Assembly (NCBI RefSeq): GCF_001424985.1
Contig: NZ_LMDA01000001.1
Location: forward strand, 1,249,599 to 1,313,598
From: Rhizobium sp. Root1212
GTDB taxonomy: Bacteria; Pseudomonadota; Alphaproteobacteria; Rhizobiales; Rhizobiaceae
Length of the DNA: 64,000 nt
Direction: 5' to 3'
The notes below the pieces were generated by a model that was not told the origin of the DNA, made no database searches, and saw only the letters and a program-made list of their open reading frames with translations. The position numbers and the translations under genes were made by a program. Numbering within the stretch: the first letter of the stretch is position 1; every line of letters begins with the position of its first letter. Shown in pieces: positions 1 to 8,749 of this stretch.

Positions 1-64
1 CCTATAGGATATGTGCACGGCCAAGGAAATCGCCAAATGATCGCAGCCGCGCGAAGGAGCAAGG

Positions 65-946
65 ATGCCGGAACTTCCCGAAGTCGAGACGGTGAAACGC
101 GGCCTTGCGCCGACCATGGAAGGCGCCGTCATCGCGCGAGCGGAGCTTCGCCGGGCGGACCTGCGCTTTCCGTTTCCCGTGGGGTTTGCGGCAAGCCTCG
201 AAGGCAAGCGCATCGAGGCGCTGTCGCGCCGCGCCAAGTATCTGCTGATCGAGCTGGAAAGCGGCGATGTCGTGATCGCCCATCTCGGCATGTCCGGCTC
301 CTTCCGCATCGAGGCCGGGGACGCGCCGGGCAATTTCCATCACGAGCGCGGCAAGGACGAGAAGCACGACCATGTGATCCTCCATCTTTCGACGGCAAAC
401 GGTCCGGCCCGCGTCATCTATAACGATCCGCGCCGTTTCGGCTTCATGGATATCGTTCATCGCGACGGACTTGCCGCTCACGCCTTCTTCAAGAGCCTCG
501 GCGAGGAGCCGACGGGCAATGTGCTCGACGACGCCTATCTTGCCAACCGTTTCAAGGGCAAGGCGCAGCCCCTGAAGGCCGCGCTGCTCGACCAGCGCAA
601 TATCGCCGGCCTCGGCAATATCTATGTCTGCGAGGCCCTGTGGCGCTCGCATCTTTCGCCGCTCGAACCGGCGGGCTCGGTGGTCGATGCCAACGGGGGG
701 CCGACGAAAAAGCTGACGGAGCTGACGCAGGCCATCCGCGCCGTGATCGCCGATGCGATCGCCGCCGGCGGCTCGTCGCTGCGCGACCATATCCAGACGG
801 ACGGCACGCTCGGCTATTTCCAGCACTCCTTTTCCGTTTATGATCGCGAGGGCGAGCCCTGCCGCACGCCGGGCTGCGGCGGGACGGTGACGCGGATCGT
901 CCAGGCCGGACGCTCGACCTTCTATTGCCCGTCCTGCCAGAGATGA
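65..946 (+). CDS. mutM: Formamidopyrimidine-DNA glycosylase (Fpg/MutM)
   Basis: Base-excision repair enzyme that removes oxidised purines such as 8-oxoguanine and nicks the abasic site. At 293 aa it has normal family length. The N-terminus [10 protein letters not shown] supplies the catalytic Pro2 and Glu3, and Lys58 sits in the expected RRAKYLL context. The C-terminus carries a four-cysteine zinc finger (Cys266, Cys271, Cys288, Cys291) ending in CQR. The start is supported by AAGGAG six bases upstream. It is co-directional with rpsT, but a good promoter and about 180 bases separate them, so it is probably a separate unit. Confidence 0.97.
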   Translation: MPELPEVETVKRGLAPTMEGAVIARAELRRADLRFPFPVGFAASLEGKRIEALSRRAKYLLIELESGDVVIAHLGMSGSFRIEAGDAPGNFHHERGKDEKHDHVILHLSTANGPARVIYNDPRRFGFMDIVHRDGLAAHAFFKSLGEEPTGNVLDDAYLANRFKGKAQPLKAALLDQRNIAGLGNIYVCEALWRSHLSPLEPAGSVVDANGGPTKKLTELTQAIRAVIADAIAAGGSSLRDHIQTDGTLGYFQHSFSVYDREGEPCRTPGCGGTVTRIVQAGRSTFYCPSCQR

Positions 947-970
947 GGGGCCGCGGCATAAAATAGCGCG

Positions 971-999
971 TTGACGAGGGGCGCGTTTCCGGTTATATG
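971..999 (+). promoter_or_regulatory. Sigma-70-type promoter for rpsT
   Basis: TTGACG at 971-976 and TATATG at 994-999 are separated by exactly 17 bases, a near-consensus housekeeping promoter. It lies just after mutM and about 125 bases before the rpsT start, leaving a leader of roughly 120 nt. Assigned from pattern and spacing only. Confidence 0.6.
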
Positions 1000-1126
1000 C
1001 CGCCCTCAGTTTGGAAAGCCGCTCCAAGGTTTTCCGATATTGCTCCCGAATTGCTTGGATGACAGGTCGCAGTGACCCGGCACGGCGAAGCGGAAGTTTT
1101 TGTCAGATTTCGAAGAGAGACACCAA

Positions 1127-1393
1127 ATGGCCAATACAACTTCGGCGAAAAAAGCGACCCGCAAAATCGCCGCCCGCACGGAAGTCAACAAGTCCCGTCG
1201 TTCGCGCGTTCGCGGTTTCGTTCGCAAGGTCGAAGAAGCCATCGCTTCGGGCGATGCTGCTCTCGCCCAGGTAGCCCTGAAGGCAGCCCAGCCGGAACTG
1301 CAGCGCGCCGCCACCAAGGGCGTGCTGCATGCCAACACGGCATCGCGCAAGGTTTCGCGCCTCGCAAGCCGCGTCAAGGCTCTTTCGGCTTAA
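1127..1393 (+). CDS. rpsT: 30S ribosomal protein S20
   Basis: Small basic ribosomal protein of 88 aa that binds 16S rRNA early in 30S assembly. The N-terminus [13 protein letters not shown] and the Arg/Lys-rich helices are typical. An in-frame ATG at 1100 would add nine unusual residues. The ATG at 1127 follows the purine-rich GAAGAGAGA and matches the family start, so I use it. A strong hairpin follows the stop codon. Confidence 0.97.
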   Translation: MANTTSAKKATRKIAARTEVNKSRRSRVRGFVRKVEEAIASGDAALAQVALKAAQPELQRAATKGVLHANTASRKVSRLASRVKALSA

Positions 1394-1418
1394 GCCGGCT
1401 CACTAATTTCTCTTTTCG

Positions 1419-1446
1419 ATAGCCCGGTCACCCGTGACCGGGCTAT
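1419..1446 (+). terminator. Hairpin terminator after rpsT
   Basis: Perfect 13-base inverted repeat (ATAGCCCGGTCAC and its complement) with a two-base centre, 25 bases after the rpsT stop. No T-run follows, so it may act as an attenuating or RNA-stabilising hairpin rather than a classic intrinsic terminator. Confidence 0.65.
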
Positions 1447-2433
1447 TCGGATTCAAGGCCCAGGCAGCTGTCACAGCTTCCACACACGGCTGTCATCATG
1501 TCTCGGCGATGACATAAATTATCCTGAAAAAACAAGAACTTGCCGGAGGATATCAAGGTTCCTCCACCGCCTGGCGAGGGCTGCCGAGCGGTATTGCGAG
1601 TCAAGGGATTTTTTATTTTTTTTGTTTTTCGCCGGCTCATTTCCGGCAGCTTTTTCAAAGCCCTTGATTCAAAAGCGATTCTCAAATCACCCCCGGCTGC
1701 GCATGCAGCACACGCATAAAGAGTCAACCGGCAACCGCCAGCCAGCCCCAAAAAACGCGATTGATTTGGGGATATGATCCTGCCTAAATGCCTTTGCCAG
1801 AGGGCACGGGGCTTTTCCGTGACCGGGACGGAAAAGCGGCTTGCCAACAGGCTGCACCCTTCCGCCTCTGCAACGGTGTGGTTCCACAACGTTCCACCAT
1901 TTGTTTGAGTAAATTGCAGCCGCGACCCCAGTGTCGCGGAACGATTTTTTGCACCCTTTGGTTGCCTTCGACAGAAGGCAGGCATCGGGTGACCGGATCG
2001 GGCCGTGGAGGGCCTCATCCGGGCCGGAGGGGTTTTTGAAGCCCCTTAGACGACGGTTGCAGCCTGGTATTGCGTGTGGGCAACATGAATACCGGGCTGT
2101 TTCGTGAAGGCTTGCGGGAAACGGCGGACATGCCGCTTCCGGGGAACGCGCTTCAGGAACCGGAGACGAGGCCGGTTGCTTGGCACGAAGACGGGGAGGA
2201 GAAACGCCGGAGACGGCGCACTTTAAGGAATTAAACCCGCGCGGGGGATATGCGTTTGCCTTGGGGCAGATGCATTCGTGCGGAAACCGCGGCTGACGGG
2301 AGAATGAGGCTCCCCGACGTGCGGATAACGTCTGCGGAACGGCATGCCTGTATAAGGAGCCGCAACCGTGGGCATGGATAGTCGGGGCCGGCAGCAATGG
2401 CGGTCCCACGGAATGATATTGGAAGGCGGCAAT
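1447..2433. promoter_or_regulatory. Gene-free dnaA upstream region with GANTC cluster
   Basis: About 990 bases without a credible gene. ORFs on the minus strand here are Pro/Arg/Cys-rich and domainless. The first part holds five GANTC sites (1450, 1598, 1666, 1677, 1721), the target of the alphaproteobacterial CcrM methylase, and none follow up to dnaA. There is a T-rich tract at 1609-1629. A 10-base inverted repeat lies at 1811-1837 (GCTTTTCCGT and its complement around seven bases). I found no clear run of DnaA boxes (TTATCCACA-like). The region probably carries dnaA control sequence. It should not be called an origin, because rhizobial chromosomal origins are usually near hemE/parAB. Confidence 0.5.
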
Positions 2434-3990
2434 ATGCTTAGGAATTCGGTGACGACGGCAAGTGTGTTCGAAAACGGGGAGAATACATTTCAGATCGCTA
2501 ACCAGCAGTCTGATGCGGCGGGAGAGAAGAACGACATGCGGCAAAACGCGCTTTTTGACCGGGTCAGTGCGCGTCTAAAGGCTCAGGTCGGCCCCGATGT
2601 CTTTGCCAGCTGGTTCGGCCGGCTGAAGCTTCATTCGGTCTCCAAGAGCGTGGTGCGCCTGTCGGTTCCGACGACGTTCCTGAAATCCTGGATCAACAAT
2701 CGTTATCTCGACCTGATCACCAGCCTCTTCCAGCAGGAAGATGCCGAGATTCTGAAAGTCGAAATCCTCGTGCGAACGGCAACCCGCGGCGCCCGTCCGG
2801 GCGTGTCGGAAGAGGCAACTGCCAGCCCGCAGGTCGAAGTCGCCTCCCCCGGCCAGAACCGCCGCCCGGCGCCCCAGAGCATCGCCCAGCATGCAACCGC
2901 TGCCCTGGGCGGCGTGCAGAAACCGGCGCATCCGACATCCGGCCCGCTGTTCGGCTCGCCACTCGACCAGCGCTATACCTTCGAAAGCTTCGTCGAGGGC
3001 TCGTCCAACCGGGTGGCGCTGGCCGCCGCCAAGACGATCGCCGAAGCCGGTGCCGGCGCCGTGCGCTTCAACCCGCTGTTCATTCATTCCTCGGTCGGTC
3101 TCGGCAAGACGCACCTTTTGCAGGCGATCGCCAATGCGGCGATTCAGAGCCCGCGCACCTCGCGCGTCGTCTATCTGACCGCCGAATATTTCATGTGGCG
3201 CTTTGCAACCGCCATCCGCGACAACGATGCGCTGTCGCTCAAGGAGACGCTGCGCAACATCGACCTGCTCGTCATCGACGACATGCAGTTCTTGCAGGGC
3301 AAGTCGATCCAGCACGAATTCTGCCACCTGCTCAACATGCTGCTCGACAGCGCCAAGCAGGTCGTCGTTGCTGCCGACCGGGCGCCGTGGGAGCTGGAAT
3401 CGCTCGACCCGCGCGTTCGCTCGCGTCTTCAGGGCGGCGTCGCCATCGAGATGGACGGCCCGGACTACGAGATGCGCCTCGAAATCCTCAAGCGCCGGCT
3501 GGAAACCGCCCGCGAAGAGGATGCGAGCCTTGATATTCCGGCAGACATTCTGAGCCATGTCGCCCGCAACGTCACGGCCAGCGGCCGCGAGCTGGAGGGT
3601 GCGTTCAACCAGTTGCTCTTCCGCCGCTCGTTCGAGCCGCAGCTTTCGATCGAGCGGGTCGACGAACTGCTCGGCCATCTCGTCAATGCCGGCGAGCCGC
3701 GCCGGGTGCGCATCGAGGACATCCAGCGGGTCGTTGCCAAGCATTACAACGTCTCGCGGCAGGAACTGGTCTCCAATCGCCGCACCCGCGTCATCGTCAA
3801 GCCGCGCCAGATCGCCATGTATCTGGCCAAGACGCTCACGCCGCGCTCCTTCCCGGAGATCGGCCGGCGTTTTGGTGGCCGCGACCATACGACGGTGCTG
3901 CATGCCGTGCGCAAGATCGAGGACCTGATCAGCGGCGATACCAAGCTCAGCCATGAGATCGAGCTTTTGAAGCGGCTGATCAACGAGTAA
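2434..3990 (+). CDS. dnaA: Chromosomal replication initiator protein DnaA
   Basis: AAA+ ATPase that binds DnaA boxes and melts the replication origin. Domain I is the conserved [20 protein letters not shown] segment, followed by a variable Pro/Ala-rich linker. The Walker A motif GLGKTH is near residue 222 and the Walker B motif LLVIDDMQF follows. The C-terminal DNA-binding domain carries [11 protein letters not shown], the box-recognition signature. Start choice: ATG 2434 follows GGAAGGCGG and gives 518 aa. ATG 2536 follows GGAGAG, gives 484 aa and begins [10 protein letters not shown], closer to the usual N-terminus. Either may be used. Confidence 0.95.
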   Translation: MLRNSVTTASVFENGENTFQIANQQSDAAGEKNDMRQNALFDRVSARLKAQVGPDVFASWFGRLKLHSVSKSVVRLSVPTTFLKSWINNRYLDLITSLFQQEDAEILKVEILVRTATRGARPGVSEEATASPQVEVASPGQNRRPAPQSIAQHATAALGGVQKPAHPTSGPLFGSPLDQRYTFESFVEGSSNRVALAAAKTIAEAGAGAVRFNPLFIHSSVGLGKTHLLQAIANAAIQSPRTSRVVYLTAEYFMWRFATAIRDNDALSLKETLRNIDLLVIDDMQFLQGKSIQHEFCHLLNMLLDSAKQVVVAADRAPWELESLDPRVRSRLQGGVAIEMDGPDYEMRLEILKRRLETAREEDASLDIPADILSHVARNVTASGRELEGAFNQLLFRRSFEPQLSIERVDELLGHLVNAGEPRRVRIEDIQRVVAKHYNVSRQELVSNRRTRVIVKPRQIAMYLAKTLTPRSFPEIGRRFGGRDHTTVLHAVRKIEDLISGDTKLSHEIELLKRLINE

Positions 3991-4004
3991 GCGGACTGGG
4001 CGAA

Positions 4005-4119
4005 GGCCCCTCCCCGACCCTCCCCACAAGGGGGGAGTTTTATCAAGAATGCCGGACCTCTGAGCCAAACCTTGCTCTATGAGCCCCCTCCCCCTCGTGG
4101 GGAGGGTTGGGGAGGGGTC
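4005..4119. repeat. Inverted pair of RIME-like intergenic repeats
   Basis: Two arms of about 33 bases, 4005-4037 and 4085-4119, are near-perfect inverted copies built on CCTCCCCAC/GTGGGGAGG and flank a 47-base centre. They sit between dnaA and the convergent aminopeptidase gene. The CTCCCC/GGGGAG composition resembles rhizobial intergenic mosaic elements, which recur at 6585-6719 and 42280-42440. The transcript could fold into a large hairpin between the convergent genes. Confidence 0.65.
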
Positions 4120-4145
4120 TTTTGGGCCCGGAACGATTGCTTCCC

Positions 4146-5540
4146 CTATTTCTTGCCCGCAGCGATCAGATGGTACAGCGCGCGGATGGCTTGCGCCTCG
4201 CCGCCGAGCGGGGAGTGCGGACGTTCGGTCGGTGCCCAGCCGAAGATGTCGAAATGGGCCCAGCTTTTCGCATTGGTCACGAAGCGCTTCAGGAACAATG
4301 CGGCCGTGATCGAGCCGGCCATGCCGCCTGCGGGCGCATTGGTGAGATCGGCGATGCGGGCGGTGACATCCTTTTCATAACCCTTGTAGAGCGGCATGCG
4401 CCAGAGCGGGTCGTCGACCGTGAGGCTGGCTTCCGTCAGGTCATGGGCGAGGTTTTCATCGTCGGTGTAGAAGGGCGGGAGATCGGGGCCGAGCGCGACG
4501 CGGGCGGCACCCGTCAGCGTCGCCATGTCGATGATGAGATCGGTATCCTCCTCGTCGGCCAGCGCCAGGGCATCGGCAAGGATCAAACGGCCTTCGGCAT
4601 CTGTGTTGTCGATCTGCACCGTCAAGCCCTTGCGGCTGTGGTAGATATCGCCGGGGCGGAAGGCATTGGCGGAGATCGAGTTTTCCACCACCGGTACCAG
4701 CACCCGGAGATCGACCTTCAGCTTGGCATCCATGATCATCAGCGCAAGGCCCATGACATTGGCGGCGCCGCCCATGTCCTTCTTCATCAGGAGCATCGAC
4801 GAGGCCGGCTTGATATCGAGGCCGCCTGTATCGAAGCAGACACCCTTGCCGACCAGCGTCACCTTGCGATGACCCTTCTTGCCCCAGCGCATTTCGAGGA
4901 GCCGCGGCGCTTCGGCGCTGGCGCGGCCGACCGTGTGGATGAGCGGGAAATTCTGCTTCAGGAGATCGTCGCCGACGACGGTTGAGACGGTTGCCTTGTA
5001 GTGTTCGGCAAGCGCGCGAAAAGCTTTTTCGAGGGCTTCCGGACCCATGTCGTTGGTCGGCGTGTTGATGAGGTCGCGGGCGAGGAAGACACCGGCGAGC
5101 TGGCGCTTGATATCGACGGCATCGGCGTCGGCGGGGATGTGCAAGGTCGGGGCTTCTGAGGTGGATGGTTTATAGCGATCGAAACGATAGGAGCCGAGGC
5201 CGTAACCGAGCGCGAGGCGGTTTGCCGTCAGCGGCGCGGTTTCAATGTGCCATTTGCCGGAAGGAAGCGTGCGCGCCAGCTTACCCGTCAGGAACGGCGC
5301 GTCTGAGGGATTGGCGCCGAGACCGAAGAGCGCGCCGCCGAGATGGCCGTCTTCGGAGGGGATAAGCAGCACGGCGCCGGCTTCTGCCTTGAAACCCGCC
5401 TTGCGCGCCCAGTCGAGCGCGATCGGATCGATCGTGCCGGTCTCGATATGGGCGGGCGTCACCGCGAAGATCGGCAGGGTCTTACCGCCGCTGTTGGTGC
5501 TGAAGGGAGAGGCGCGGTCGATGTACTGGAAGGGGGCCAT
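4146..5540 (-). CDS. M17 leucyl aminopeptidase family protein
   Basis: Cytoplasmic two-metal exopeptidase that removes N-terminal residues during peptide turnover. At 464 aa it is close to PepA/PepB length. The catalytic C-terminal half shows KGVCFDTGGLDIKP (metal and lysine site), DMGGAANVMG and the M17 signature NTDAEGRLILADAL. The N-terminal half is the divergent macro-like domain. The ATG at 5540 is preceded by AGGA at a suitable distance. It diverges from the TadD-like gene. Exact specificity (PepA versus PepB) cannot be read from the sequence. Confidence 0.92.
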   Translation of the reverse strand: MAPFQYIDRASPFSTNSGGKTLPIFAVTPAHIETGTIDPIALDWARKAGFKAEAGAVLLIPSEDGHLGGALFGLGANPSDAPFLTGKLARTLPSGKWHIETAPLTANRLALGYGLGSYRFDRYKPSTSEAPTLHIPADADAVDIKRQLAGVFLARDLINTPTNDMGPEALEKAFRALAEHYKATVSTVVGDDLLKQNFPLIHTVGRASAEAPRLLEMRWGKKGHRKVTLVGKGVCFDTGGLDIKPASSMLLMKKDMGGAANVMGLALMIMDAKLKVDLRVLVPVVENSISANAFRPGDIYHSRKGLTVQIDNTDAEGRLILADALALADEEDTDLIIDMATLTGAARVALGPDLPPFYTDDENLAHDLTEASLTVDDPLWRMPLYKGYEKDVTARIADLTNAPAGGMAGSITAALFLKRFVTNAKSWAHFDIFGWAPTERPHSPLGGEAQAIRALYHLIAAGKK

Positions 5541-5674
5541 GCAAAAATCCTTGAGGTGCCGGATGCTGCGATTAACACTCTATTAGGGTTAACAGACTAT
5601 TGCTGGATTGAAGATTGCGCCGCTTTTTGTTGCTCGTGTCCGGTGCGTGAATTTACGGCATGGGGGCATTGGCG

Positions 5675-6493
5675 ATGGCCAGGCATTATCTTTCGACCCG
5701 GATGGTTTCCGGTATTTCCGTCATCGTCATCGCGGCTGCGCTTTCCGGCTGCGCAACGCAGAAGAAGGAGCTGACCACCGGCTCCATCCCCTCCTCACCT
5801 GCGGTCTCCTCGTCGATGACAGCCGGGCAGCTTGCCCAGGCGGCCGACCGGATCGGCAAGGCCTATGAGGCCAACCCCAAGGATCGGGCGACGGGCCTCA
5901 ACTATGCCAATGCACTGCGCATGACCGGCCGCAACGAGCAGGCGCTGGCCGTCATGCAGCAGGTCGCCATCAACTTCCCCAACGACCGCGAAGTGCTCGC
6001 CGCCTACGGCAAGTCGCAGGCCGCAGCCGGCCAGCTGGAACAGGCACTGGAAACGATCGGCCGCGCCCAGACGCCGGACCGCCCCGACTGGAAGCTGAAA
6101 TCGGCCGAGGGTGCGATCCTCGACCAGCTCGGCCGCTCCGCCGAGGCCCGCGCGAAATACCGCGATGCACTCGACATGCAGCCGAACGAGCCGTCGGTGC
6201 TTTCCAATCTCGGCATGTCCTATTTGCTCGGCAAGGATCTGAAGACGGCCGAGACCTATCTGCGCTCTGCCGCCAGCCAGCCCGGCGCCGACAGCAGCGT
6301 GCGCCAGAACCTGGCGCTGGCCGTCGGGCTGCAGGGCCGTTTCCAGGAGGCCGAGGATATCGCTCGCCGCGAGCTTTCGCCGGAGCAGGCCGAGGCCAAT
6401 GTCACCTATCTCAGGGCCATGCTCTCGCAGCAGAACGCCTGGCAGAAGCTTGCGAAGAATGACAAGGCTGCGACGGATAACGGGACGAACTGA
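5675..6493 (+). CDS. tadD: TadD-like TPR lipoprotein
   Basis: Predicted pilotin-like lipoprotein of the Flp pilus machine. The N-terminus is a lipoprotein signal with lipobox LSGC (Cys26 from this start). It is followed by tetratricopeptide repeats: NYANALRMTGRNEQALAVM, AYGKSQAAAGQLEQALE and LSNLGMSYLLGKDLKTAE type segments. An upstream ATG at 5660 is possible, but 5675 has GGGGG before it and gives a conventional signal peptide. It converges with tadC at the end of the pilus operon, which supports a TadD role. Generic TPR lipoprotein is the alternative. Confidence 0.82.
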   Translation: MARHYLSTRMVSGISVIVIAAALSGCATQKKELTTGSIPSSPAVSSSMTAGQLAQAADRIGKAYEANPKDRATGLNYANALRMTGRNEQALAVMQQVAINFPNDREVLAAYGKSQAAAGQLEQALETIGRAQTPDRPDWKLKSAEGAILDQLGRSAEARAKYRDALDMQPNEPSVLSNLGMSYLLGKDLKTAETYLRSAASQPGADSSVRQNLALAVGLQGRFQEAEDIARRELSPEQAEANVTYLRAMLSQQNAWQKLAKNDKAATDNGTN

Positions 6494-6518
6494 AGCCAGC
6501 GAGTTTTTTTCGAAATAG

Positions 6519-6554
6519 GAACGCCCTGCTGCAGGTTTGCGGCGGGGCGTTTTG
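6519..6554 (+). terminator. Terminator after tadD
   Basis: AACGCCC at 6519-6525 pairs with GGGCGTT at 6545-6551 and is followed by TTTGCTGTTTT, 25 bases beyond the tadD stop codon. Looks like an intrinsic terminator with a large loop. Confidence 0.5.
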
Positions 6555-6584
6555 CTGTTTTGGGGGAATGGTAGAAACCGCAAC

Positions 6585-6719
6585 CTTCCCCCTTCTCCCC
6601 CGCGGGGAGAAGTGCCGAGCGGAGCGAGGCGATGAGGGGTAGTGCGGCAAATTCAGGACTGGCGGAGACTCCCCCCCCCTCATCCGCCCTTCGGGCGCCT
6701 TCTCCCCGCTGGGGAGAAG
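6585..6719. repeat. RIME-like intergenic palindromic repeat
   Basis: Mosaic of inverted motifs between convergent tadD and tadC. It contains CTTCTCCCCC-GCGGGGAGAAG, then CCTCATCCGCCCTTCGGGCG, then CTTCTCCCCGCTGGGGAGAAG. The composition matches rhizobial intergenic mosaic elements as I know them. It probably forms a strong bidirectional hairpin. Confidence 0.7.
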
Positions 6720-6728
6720 TGAGAAACC

Positions 6729-7712
6729 TCAGAACTTGTCGGAGACCTGGATGCCGGCGGGACCGAGAATGACGGCGATCAGGACCGGCAGGAAGAACAG
6801 GATCATCGGCACGGTCAGTTTCGGCGGAAGCGCAGCAGCCTTCTTCTCCGCCTCGTTCATGCGCTGGTCGCGGCTTTCCTGCGCGAGCACGCGCAACGCC
6901 TGGGCGACCGGCGTGCCGTAACGGTCCGCCTGAATCAGCGCCTGCATCACCGATTTCACCTCGTCGAGACCGGTGCGCACACCGAGATTTTCGAGCGCCA
7001 CGCGACGGTCGGGCAGGAAGGACAACTCGGCCGTGGTCAGCACCAGTTCTTCGGCCAGCGGCGCGGACTGGGCGGCGATTTCATCGGCCACGCGCCGCAT
7101 CGCAAGCTCCATCGAGATGCCGGATTCGACGCAGATCAAGAGCAGGTCAAGCGCATCCGGCCAGGCGCGGCGGATCGAATGCTGGCGCTTCGTCACGGCA
7201 TTCGAGATGAAGATGTTCGGGGCGTAGAAGCCGAGATAGGCGGTGCCGATGACGGCGAGCAGCCGCATCGATGTCGGCTTCGTCGCGAGATAGCCGAGGC
7301 CGAAGATGGCGAAAATACCGATCCCCAGAAAGACGAAAGGCAGGCAGAAGCGGGCGAACAGGAAGACGTTCAGCGCATTTTGCGAGCGATAGCCGGCGGC
7401 TTTCAGCCGGTTGACGGTGTTGTCGTCGACCAGCGCCTTGCGCAGGTTCAGCCGTTCGACGATCTGGCGCATGGAGGAATTGTTCTTGGTGCGCAGCGAA
7501 CCCTTGCTGCCGATCTCAGCATTGAGACGGGCGCGCTCGCGGGCGCGGATCTGTTCGCGTTCGGTCGCCACCGTCTTCATGCGCTTTTCGAGGTTGGTGC
7601 CCTCGAAAAGAGGGGCTGCCAGCGAATAGAAGGTCGCGAGCACCGCGACCGCCACCAGTGCGGCAACGATCACCTGCGGATCGGTGAGGGTATTGATCAA
7701 ACCTTCGCTCAT
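6729..7712 (-). CDS. tadC: Flp pilus inner-membrane platform protein TadC
   Basis: GspF/T2SS-F family membrane protein of the Tad secretion platform, 327 aa. There is an N-terminal membrane segment (VIVAALVAVAVLATFYSLAA), a cytoplasmic stretch, two central hydrophobic segments, the F-domain (RRAWPDALDLLLICVESGIS) and a final transmembrane segment ending in GPAGIQVSDKF. It is the last gene of the minus-strand pilus operon, 18 bases after tadB. Confidence 0.93.
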   Translation of the reverse strand: MSEGLINTLTDPQVIVAALVAVAVLATFYSLAAPLFEGTNLEKRMKTVATEREQIRARERARLNAEIGSKGSLRTKNNSSMRQIVERLNLRKALVDDNTVNRLKAAGYRSQNALNVFLFARFCLPFVFLGIGIFAIFGLGYLATKPTSMRLLAVIGTAYLGFYAPNIFISNAVTKRQHSIRRAWPDALDLLLICVESGISMELAMRRVADEIAAQSAPLAEELVLTTAELSFLPDRRVALENLGVRTGLDEVKSVMQALIQADRYGTPVAQALRVLAQESRDQRMNEAEKKAAALPPKLTVPMILFFLPVLIAVILGPAGIQVSDKF

Positions 7713-7730
7713 GCCCAGTCCCCTGCCCCG

Positions 7731-8741
7731 TCAGATGTCGAAATTGATCATGTTGCGCATCACCCAGATGCCGACGCTCATCCAGAAGCCGGAAATGCCC
7801 ATGATGAGATGGCCGCGCTGATCGGTGAACAGGATCGACATGTAGTCCGGCGAGGTCATGTAGACGAGGGTTGCGACGATGAAGGGCAGCGCGCCGATGA
7901 TGCAGGCGGATGCCTTGGCCTCCATGGACAGCGCCTGCACCTTGGCCTTCATCTTCCTGCGCTCGCGCAGCACCTTGCCGAGGTTGCCGAGCGCTTCGGA
8001 GAGATTGCCGCCCGCCTGCGCCTGAATGGCGATGACGATGGCGAAGAAATTCACCTCCGGCAGCGGGATGTTGTTGATCATGCGGGCGCAGGCTTCGGGA
8101 ATGTTCATGCCCACCTGCTGCGCTTCGATGATGCGGCGGAACTCGGTCTTGACCGGCTCCTGGCCGTCATTGGCGATCAGCCGGATCGCGTCGTTGAGCG
8201 GCAGGCCGGACTTGATCGAGCGCACCATGACGTCGAGCGCGTTGGGAAACTCGTCGAGGAACTGCTTGCACCGTCGCTTGATCAGGAAATTGACGATCCA
8301 GCGCGGCAGGCCGGCGGCGGCGATCAGCATCACGCCGGGTGCGATCAGGAGCCCTGCGCCTGCGACGAACGCTAGAAGCCCGAGCACCACACCCAGCACG
8401 ACGCTGAGGATATAGAATTGCGGCACGGTGATGCCGAGGCCAGCCTGCACCAGACGCATCTTCATGGTCGGGGCGGCCTTGGCGGATTTCTCCTGCTGCT
8501 TCTTTTCCAGCTCCTTCAGCGAATCCTGCACGGATTTTCGGCGCTTCGACATTTCCGTCATGCGGTCGCGGGCGGCTTTGACCTTCACCCGGTCGGTCTC
8601 GCTGGCGGCGACCTTGCGGACGCGGCTTTCGGCCTTCTTCTCGGTCTCGATGCGGGCGAACATCACGCCATAGGCGAGACCCGCGGTGGACAGGGCCGCG
8701 AGCGCTGCAATCGCCAGAACGATGATGTCGATGCCGAACAT
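7731..8741 (-). CDS. tadB: Flp pilus inner-membrane platform protein TadB
   Basis: Partner of TadC in the pilus platform, GspF family, 336 aa. The start MFGIDIIVLAIAAL is chosen because the frame stays open upstream only as an Arg/His-rich shadow of tadA. It has an N-terminal transmembrane segment, a charged coiled-coil-like stretch (residues about 30-85), a membrane hairpin, the F-domain (FPNALDVMVRSIKSGLPLNDAIRL) and two C-terminal membrane segments. It lies 8 bases after the tadA stop. Confidence 0.93.
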   Translation of the reverse strand: MFGIDIIVLAIAALAALSTAGLAYGVMFARIETEKKAESRVRKVAASETDRVKVKAARDRMTEMSKRRKSVQDSLKELEKKQQEKSAKAAPTMKMRLVQAGLGITVPQFYILSVVLGVVLGLLAFVAGAGLLIAPGVMLIAAAGLPRWIVNFLIKRRCKQFLDEFPNALDVMVRSIKSGLPLNDAIRLIANDGQEPVKTEFRRIIEAQQVGMNIPEACARMINNIPLPEVNFFAIVIAIQAQAGGNLSEALGNLGKVLRERRKMKAKVQALSMEAKASACIIGALPFIVATLVYMTSPDYMSILFTDQRGHLIMGISGFWMSVGIWVMRNMINFDI

Positions 8742-8749
8742 GACGCCCG

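Noticed and set aside
1394-2433. Chromosomal replication origin next to dnaA
   Set aside because: No cluster of DnaA boxes seen, and rhizobial origins usually lie near hemE/parAB.
1687-2544. Long minus-strand ORF (285 aa) across the dnaA upstream region
   Set aside because: Pro/Arg/Cys-rich with no domain, overlaps the dnaA start, and looks like high-GC frame noise.
2575-4068. 497-aa minus-strand ORF opposite dnaA
   Set aside because: Shadow of dnaA; reads through the RIME-like repeat.
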